NCBI GenBank assembly: GCA_947165805.1
Contig: CAMVBT010000066.1
Span: forward strand, 1 to 10,109
Reading direction: 5' to 3'
DNA length: 10,109 bases
Origin: an uncultured Clostridia bacterium
Lineage (GTDB): Bacteria; Bacillota; Clostridia; Oscillospirales; Ruminococcaceae
This document shows, piece by piece, positions 6,529 to 10,109 of this stretch (position 1 is the stretch's first letter; each line of letters starts with the position of its first letter). The notes below the pieces were generated by a model. That model ran no database searches. It saw nothing but the letters and a program-made list of their open reading frames with translations, and was not told the DNA's origin. Position numbers and translations under genes: made by a program.

Positions 6529-6557
6529 ATTATACCACATCCGCCGTTCTGTGTCAA
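6529..6557 (-). promoter_or_regulatory. Consensus promoter of the purine permease gene
   Basis: On the minus strand, TTGACA (6557-6552) and TATAAT (6534-6529) are separated by 17 bases, a fully consensus housekeeping promoter. The leader to the ATG at 6483 is about 40 bases, too short for a purine riboswitch. Confidence 0.88.
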
Positions 6558-6569
6558 TTTATTTTTCTC

Positions 6570-6598
6570 TTGACCTCAGAAGAATTTGGTGCTATAAT
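6570..6598 (+). promoter_or_regulatory. Promoter of the conserved unknown gene, divergent from the purine permease
   Basis: TTGACC (6570-6575) and TATAAT (6593-6598) are separated by 17 bases, giving a start near 6605. Its -35 box lies only 12 bases from the -35 box of the divergent promoter, so the two may compete for polymerase or share regulation. Confidence 0.85.
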
Positions 6599-6632
6599 CA
6601 TATTATAAAAAACAAAAAGGAGGTTCTCATAA

Positions 6633-7181
6633 ATGGGACTTTTTGACAACATCGGCAAACCGGCAGCTCCGCAGCAGCAGACAGGCAACAAGTCCGTGGA
6701 CGTCGTTTTCACTTCGCTGCCCGATACCTACGAGCAGTTCACGGCTCTCCCGCAGGCAGCGCTCTCCACGCCTTTCGAGACAGCGGCTATGACCGTGCTC
6801 GCGCTGTGCTTCTATCCGCAGGACCCCGACCTCTCGATGAAGATGTTTGAGTTCGTCAGCGGTCCGCGCACCATTAACCCCGCCGAATACAGCTTCATCA
6901 AGGACAGGTTCCGTGACGCGGACTATGTCCCGAGGTCGTACTTCAAGGGCGCAGTCCCCGGCAACGACTACAAGCCCTCTCAGCCCTACACCGTCACGGT
7001 CAGCGAGAACCCCTACACATATCAGAACGAGGGCTACGCGAAGATGTTCCTCACCTCCGGCGGAGCCGACAGCCAGCGCTTCGTTATGCTCCGCAAGGCG
7101 AAGGACGGCAAGTGGTACCTCTGGGAGCAGTTCATCCTCGTCGGCATTCGCCCCCCCGAGAGCACCAACCCATGGGCGTGA
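6633..7181 (+). CDS. Conserved protein of unknown function (DUF6935-like)
   Basis: A 182-residue, apparently soluble protein with no signal peptide or membrane segment. The ATG at 6633 follows AGGAGG (6618-6623). The N-terminal 20 residues (MGLFDNIGKPAAPQQQTGNK) look like a flexible leader; the rest is a compact domain with LPQAALSTPFETAAMTVLAL, then FIKDRFRDADYVPRSYFKGA, YTVTVSENPY, NEGYAKMFLTSGGAD and a terminal KDGKWYLWEQF. This pattern matches, from memory, a family in Clostridia listed as DUF6935; I could not check that. No catalytic motif is evident. It has its own strong promoter and no operon partner; the purine permease is divergent. The leader plus short tryptophan-rich domain suggests a cytoplasmic binding or housekeeping role, which is only a guess. 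Confidence 0.85.
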   Translation: MGLFDNIGKPAAPQQQTGNKSVDVVFTSLPDTYEQFTALPQAALSTPFETAAMTVLALCFYPQDPDLSMKMFEFVSGPRTINPAEYSFIKDRFRDADYVPRSYFKGAVPGNDYKPSQPYTVTVSENPYTYQNEGYAKMFLTSGGADSQRFVMLRKAKDGKWYLWEQFILVGIRPPESTNPWA

Positions 7182-7206
7182 CTTTTTCTCGTAAACGAGA
7201 AAAAGT
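7181..7206. repeat. 11-bp perfect hairpin directly after a stop codon
   Basis: ACTTTTTCTCG (7181-7191) and CGAGAAAAAGT (7196-7206) form a perfect stem with a TAAA loop; the stem begins on the last base of the unknown gene's stop codon. No T-run follows in either direction, so it is not a standard terminator. It abuts the heptamer head of the next repeat element and may be part of it or a 3'-end stabiliser. Confidence 0.6.
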
Positions 7207-7436
7207 AATTGACAATTGATAATTATTGTTACTCGTTCGTTCTTTGTCTCGCCGCGACCTGTTTTGCGCCTCGCGGACTATAAAAAAATATCCGTACAGA
7301 GTTTCATCACTGTACGGATATTCTTATTGATAGCAATACTTTTTCAAGCATTCATCAGCTTCGGGTCTCGTCACGATTCAGATCGTCGCCGTAGGCGACA
7401 CTATAATTGTCAATTGTCAATTATCAATTGTCAATT
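7207..7436. repeat. Heptamer-headed repeat element, copy 2 (two-sided)
   Basis: Heads of AATTGAY heptamers lie at both ends, inward-facing: 7207-7224 on the plus strand and 7436-7405 on the minus strand. Behind the plus head is module A (7236-7256), matching copy 1 at 20 of 21 bases. Behind the minus head are a GTCGCC/GGCGAC hairpin (7385-7390/7394-7399) and module B (7383-7358), 25 of 26 bases like copy 1. Both halves converge on one hairpin (7287-7322). It fills the spacer between two convergent genes. It holds no coding region that I can support. Confidence 0.8.
7282..7322 (-). terminator. Intrinsic terminator for the lichenase gene, part of repeat copy 2
   Basis: AATATCCGTACAG (7287-7299) pairs perfectly with CTGTACGGATATT (7310-7322). 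On the minus strand the stem is followed by a run of T (complement of the seven A at 7282-7288), so it terminates the lichenase transcript. On the plus strand the following TCTTATT is weaker, but it may also stop the unknown gene's transcript. Confidence 0.82.
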
Positions 7437-7438
7437 AT

Positions 7439-8734
7439 TCAGACCGCTTCGATGGTCCAGAGCTGGTTGGCGGCACCGCTGTATCTCCACTGGAGAACGT
7501 TGGCGTTGTCGTCCTTAGATCTGCCGGAAACGTCGAGAGCCTTTCCGCTCTTGCGGTTGATTATCGACCAGCTGCCGTTCACGGACTCGATCTTCCACTG
7601 CTGGCAGTCGCCGCCGTGGTAATCCCACTGCTGAACATTCGCGCCGTCGGAGGTGGAGCCGTTCGTTACGTCAAGGGACTTGCCGCTGTTGGCGCTCTTT
7701 ATCGAGTAGTAGCCGTTGCCGAGAGATTCGATGTACCACTTCTGGTTCTCATAACCGCAGTATCTGTACTGGAGAACGTTCGCGCCGTTGTCCTTCGAGC
7801 CCCACGAAACATCAAGAGCCTTGCCGCTGTTGACAGACTTGATGACGTACTTCTGGCCTGCTCTGAAGGAGCCGGAATTGTTGTTATTGTTGTTCCAGTT
7901 GTTATTGTTGTTCTGCTGCTGATTGTTGTTCCAGTTGTTATTATTGTTCTGCTGCTGGTTGTTGTTCCAGCTGTTGTTATTATTGTTGTTATTGTTGTTG
8001 TTGCCCGAGCCGGGAACCGTGTAGGAGATCCAGTCGTACTGCGCGGTCAGTGGAGCTCTGCCGTTGTAGGGCTTGAGCCATTCGTCAACGCCCTTGCCGT
8101 TCCACAGGTTCATCATGATACGGCCGGGTGTCTGCGGGATATTGTTGTAGGCTGTGTAGACGGGCTTCTGGTCAACATACCATGTTATGCTGCTGCTGTC
8201 CCAATAGAAGCCGTACTGGTGGAAGCTCTGGGAAGCGTCAAATCCGAGGTTGTAAACATACTCGTGGTTGCCCTGACCGGAAGTGTAGTAGTTGAACTGT
8301 ACCTGATTGGTGTTCTTGCCGAGGAACTCGATGTCGATCTCGTCCCATACTGTGCCGTCGGACGGGCCGGTGTAGGTAAAGAAGGAAGTTACGACGCCGT
8401 CGTTTCTTACGGGCTTCATGCTGACATCATACATACCGAAGCCGAATGCCTGATTTGTGCGGTACTCCGCTGCCTTGTAGCCGTTCCAGCTGTTGCCTGT
8501 GATCGACAGGTTCATTTTGCCGCCGCTGAAGCTGATGTTGTCGCCCGACCATGTGCAGTCGAACATTCCGCCGTTCGACCAGCCGTTCGACTTCTCGAAC
8601 TTGTCGGTCTCGTAGTAATCGAAGCCCGAATCGAACTTGCTGCCGCCGAACTTCTGCAGGGCGCCCGCCGATACGACCATACCCAGCGAGAGAGCTGCCG
8701 CTGTGATGATACTTACGATCTTCTTTGTTTTCAT
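7439..8734 (-). CDS. Secreted GH16 lichenase (endo-beta-1,3-1,4-glucanase) with C-terminal ricin-type trefoil module
   Basis: A 431-residue exported enzyme. The ATG at 8734 is chosen because GGAGGT (8747-8742) lies seven bases upstream and a signal peptide follows (MKTKK, hydrophobic core, likely cut after AGA at residue 25). Residues about 35-240 are a GH16 domain very close to Bacillus and clostridial lichenases; DEIDIEFLG (131-139) holds nucleophile Glu132, Asp134 and acid/base Glu136, and GRIMMNLWNGKGVDEWL (204-220) is also typical. It should cut beta-1,4 bonds next to beta-1,3 bonds in barley glucan and lichenan. A linker of Asn, Gln and Trp (241-290) leads to a beta-trefoil (291-431) with repeated GKALDV and QxW motifs, probably a CBM13-type carbohydrate-binding module. 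No dockerin is present, so it is probably free or only loosely bound. The stop is followed two bases later by a repeat head. Confidence 0.95.
   Translation of the reverse strand: MKTKKIVSIITAAALSLGMVVSAGALQKFGGSKFDSGFDYYETDKFEKSNGWSNGGMFDCTWSGDNISFSGGKMNLSITGNSWNGYKAAEYRTNQAFGFGMYDVSMKPVRNDGVVTSFFTYTGPSDGTVWDEIDIEFLGKNTNQVQFNYYTSGQGNHEYVYNLGFDASQSFHQYGFYWDSSSITWYVDQKPVYTAYNNIPQTPGRIMMNLWNGKGVDEWLKPYNGRAPLTAQYDWISYTVPGSGNNNNNNNNNNSWNNNQQQNNNNNWNNNQQQNNNNNWNNNNNNSGSFRAGQKYVIKSVNSGKALDVSWGSKDNGANVLQYRYCGYENQKWYIESLGNGYYSIKSANSGKSLDVTNGSTSDGANVQQWDYHGGDCQQWKIESVNGSWSIINRKSGKALDVSGRSKDDNANVLQWRYSGAANQLWTIEAV
7877..8002 (-). repeat. Low-complexity Asn/Gln/Trp linker with 36-bp tandem repeat
   Basis: This encodes lichenase residues 245-286: ten Asn, then units of Trp, Asn, Gln and Asn. 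The 12-residue unit WNNNQQQNNNNN (36 bases) occurs twice in tandem, with a partial third. The tract probably acts as a flexible spacer and may vary in length between strains by slippage. Confidence 0.85.
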
Positions 8735-8818
8735 TTCCGATACCTCCGTTTTTTCGTTTTTCATAGTTCTGATTTTTACGTTCACACTGCCGGATGAACT
8801 TTCCGGCATCTTACTGTC

Positions 8819-8846
8819 ATTATACTAAAGCGAGTAATTTTGTCAT
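8819..8846 (-). promoter_or_regulatory. Promoter of the lichenase gene
   Basis: On the minus strand, ATGACA (8846-8841) and TATAAT (8824-8819) are separated by 16 bases. The -10 box is consensus and the -35 box is imperfect, as expected for a regulated gene. The leader to the ATG at 8734 is about 78 bases. Confidence 0.65.
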
Positions 8847-8987
8847 ATCATATTTTTATTATTTATATCGTATATTTTATCTTAAATAACAAAAAACGTT
8901 TACAATTATCAAAATAATCAACCAAATCTAAATAATTTTATATCTTTTTACGAAAACGTTTTTACCGTTTTACCAATATTACTCGCT
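8829..8987. promoter_or_regulatory. AT-rich control region with two AAACGTTT palindromes, bounded by inverted repeats
   Basis: AAACGTTT occurs at 8894-8901 and 8954-8961, with centres 60 bases apart and close to a whole number of helical turns (about 5.7). Each lies in a longer A-rich/T-rich context such as TGTAAACGTT (minus strand), which resembles LacI/CcpA-family operators. A 10-bp inverted repeat, AGCGAGTAAT (8829-8838) and ATTACTCGCT (8978-8987), brackets the AT-rich block and runs into the promoter. I see no gene between 8735 and 9062. Confidence 0.4.
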
Positions 8988-9010
8988 GCTGTAACCGAAC
9001 TGTAATCGAC

Positions 9011-9041
9011 AAAAAAACCGCCCCCGAAAAAGGAGCAGTTT
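9011..9041 (-). terminator. Terminator after desulfoferrodoxin
   Basis: On the minus strand, AACTGCTCC pairs with GGGGCGGTT (with some G-U pairs) around a TTTTTCG loop and is followed by seven T. On the plus strand the mirror hairpin is followed by TTTTCTTTTT, so it could work both ways. It ends the hrb-dfx transcript before the lichenase control region. Confidence 0.82.
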
Positions 9042-9062
9042 TCTTTTTCTTCCTATAAACGG

Positions 9063-9443
9063 TCAGATATCGGTCTTCCACAGGCCGTGCAGATTGCAGT
9101 ATTCGTAGACCGCCACGGGCTTGTCGTCGGCAGTCAGCGCGAACTCCGCAAACGGCTTGTCGGCGGGCGTGAGCACCTTTCTCTGCATTCCCTGCGCTGT
9201 CTCGAGGCATATCCACTGAATGAGATGCGCGTCGGTCATGGGGTGCTCGACCGAGCCTACAGCAGCCTTTACGATATTGCCCTCAACGGTCACTACGGGA
9301 ACGTGCTTCTCCTTCGCGGCGTCAACGGTGTTGGCAACGAGCTCTTCCATAGGCTCGCCGCAGCACTTGAACGGGCAGGCTTTCTTCTCCACAGCGGCGC
9401 ATATCTGTCCGCAGGCCTTGCATTTGTAGAATTTCGGTGTCAT
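9063..9443 (-). CDS. dfx: Desulfoferrodoxin (two-iron superoxide reductase)
   Basis: A 126-residue protein with the usual length and both metal centres of desulfoferrodoxin. The ATG at 9443 is chosen over one 11 codons upstream because AGGAGG (9456-9451) lies seven bases before it. The N-terminal desulforedoxin domain has Cys8, Cys11, Cys27 and Cys28 for the FeS4 centre. The catalytic iron centre has His47 (in EKHVPV), His67, His73 (EHPMTDAH), Cys116 and His119 (YCNLHGLW), at the classical positions. It reduces superoxide to peroxide without releasing oxygen, which suits an anaerobe. Electrons come from rubredoxin-type partners; the gene upstream encodes a rubredoxin domain, so the two are probably one operon. 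Confidence 0.95.
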   Translation of the reverse strand: MTPKFYKCKACGQICAAVEKKACPFKCCGEPMEELVANTVDAAKEKHVPVVTVEGNIVKAAVGSVEHPMTDAHLIQWICLETAQGMQRKVLTPADKPFAEFALTADDKPVAVYEYCNLHGLWKTDI

Positions 9444-9462
9444 TTCATATCCTCCTTTTATT

Positions 9463-9506
9463 AATGCAGAATGCAAAATGCAAAATTATGGTTGCGGCTT
9501 TGCCGC
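9463..9506. repeat. AATGCAR heptamer repeat plus GC hairpin in the hrb-dfx spacer
   Basis: Three tandem heptamers, AATGCAG-AATGCAA-AATGCAA (9463-9483), are followed by a short hairpin GCGGC-TTT-GCCGC (9494-9506). The block lies just upstream of the desulfoferrodoxin ribosome binding site and fills most of the 90-base spacer. The heptamer-plus-hairpin plan resembles that of the AATTGAY elements, with a different unit. It may tune expression between the two genes. Confidence 0.6.
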
Positions 9507-9533
9507 TTATCTTAATTGTTATAAATCGAGAGG

Positions 9534-10109
9534 TCAGCTCAAAGGCTCAAAGTCACTTGCGCCGTGGCCGCAGAGCGGGCACTCGAAGTCCGGCGGGAGC
9601 TCCTCGCCCTCGTAAATGTAGCCGCAGACCGTGCAGATGAAGCCCTTCTTCTTTGTCGGAGCAGGCTTGGGCTTGATGTGCTTCTGGTAGATATCATAGG
9701 TCACGGAGTCGCCCTCGCCGATCATGCGCGCCTCGGTCACTTCCGCGGTGAACAGGGTGTGCGTGCCGTAGTCCTTGCTGTCGATAACCTTGCCGGAGAT
9801 GTAGGCGTTCACCTTGTCCGCGATGTAGACTATGCCGTTCTCGCTGCGGGCAAACTCTATCGGGGTATCGGCGAACTTGTCCTTTTCCCTGCCGCTCACA
9901 AAGCCGAACTCCTTGTACGTCTGGAACGGCGCCTTGTCCGTGAGCACGGAGATGTTGAACCTGCCGGTCGAGAGTATCATATCGTGGGTGAGGTTCTTCT
10001 TCTGCACCGCTACGGTAATGCGGCGCGGCTCGTCGGTAAGGAGCTGTGCCGTGTTGATTATGCAGCCGTTGTCCTTGCCGTCCTCATTCGCTGTGAGAAC
10101 ATACAGGCC
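9534..10109 (-). CDS. hrb: Flavin reductase-rubredoxin fusion, high-molecular-weight rubredoxin-like (N-terminus cut by window edge)
   Basis: The frame is open from the window edge; 191 residues plus the stop are visible. The first 145 or so belong to a flavin-reductase-like FMN-binding domain (NGCIINTAQLLTDEPRRITV, then GRFNISVLTDKAP and a beta-rich tail). After a KPKPAPTKKK linker comes a rubredoxin domain with CTVCGYIYEG and CPLCGHGASDFEPL; its iron ligands are visible Cys159, 162, 177 and 180. The gap between the Cys pairs is shorter than in free rubredoxin, as in other fused domains. In Moorella, Hrb carries electrons from NAD(P)H to a flavodiiron protein. Here the gene lies upstream of desulfoferrodoxin, so it probably feeds superoxide reductase as well. 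About 20-30 residues are missing. Confidence 0.9.
   Translation of the reverse strand, partial: GLYVLTANEDGKDNGCIINTAQLLTDEPRRITVAVQKKNLTHDMILSTGRFNISVLTDKAPFQTYKEFGFVSGREKDKFADTPIEFARSENGIVYIADKVNAYISGKVIDSKDYGTHTLFTAEVTEARMIGEGDSVTYDIYQKHIKPKPAPTKKKGFICTVCGYIYEGEELPPDFECPLCGHGASDFEPLS

Noticed and set aside
7207..7436. AATTGAY repeats as a CRISPR array or transposon with a transposase
   Set aside because: The units are tandem heptamers without spacers, and no transposase or cas gene is present; the inward heads are kept only as part of a non-autonomous repeat element.
7616..8797. 393-residue plus-strand open frame opposite the lichenase
   Set aside because: The Val-rich translation is a by-product of the Asn-rich linker and trefoil codons on the minus strand; no ribosome binding site or recognisable motif.

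Overview
The window looks like chromosomal DNA from an anaerobic, plant-polysaccharide-degrading Bacillota, most plausibly a Ruminococcus or related Oscillospiraceae. The grounds are strong AGGAGG-type ribosome binding sites, near-perfect TTGACA/TATAAT promoters, a secreted GH16 lichenase with an Asn/Gln-rich linker, and an anaerobe-type superoxide reductase with a flavin reductase-rubredoxin fusion. The genus is inference. No rRNA, tRNA, CRISPR array, transposase or phage gene was seen.

Layout. 1-675 (-) is the N-terminal part of an AraR-like GntR/LacI repressor, cut by the window edge, with its own promoter and inverted repeats. 918-4782 (+) is an operon: a YtrA-type GntR regulator, an ABC ATPase, a structured 92-bp intercistronic segment, two ABC-2 permeases and a CPBP-family membrane protease. 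5122-6483 (-) is an AzgA/PbuG-type purine permease. Divergent from it, 6633-7181 (+) is an uncharacterised conserved protein. 7439-8734 (-) is a secreted lichenase with a ricin-type trefoil module. 9063-10109 (-) is an oxidative-stress pair: Hrb-like flavin reductase-rubredoxin (cut by the window edge) followed by desulfoferrodoxin.

How the genes work together. The YtrA-type operon is self-contained: the repressor probably binds a palindrome over its own start site, and the ABC pump plus CPBP protease resembles cell-envelope stress or bacteriocin-immunity modules. Hrb and desulfoferrodoxin probably form an electron-transfer chain that reduces superoxide. The AraR-like repressor and the lichenase reflect use of plant cell-wall sugars; the AT-rich lichenase promoter carries two AAACGTTT palindromes that may be LacI-family operators.

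The most unusual signal is a repeated non-coding element. It has a head of AATTGAY heptamers, structured middle modules and a terminator-like hairpin tail (AATATCCGTACAG stem). It occurs at 4763-4974 and, in a rearranged two-sided form, at 7207-7436. All three heads lie at or just past the 3' end of a gene, and at one gene the repeat supplies the last codons and the stop. A second heptamer family (AATGCAR) sits in the hrb-dfx spacer.
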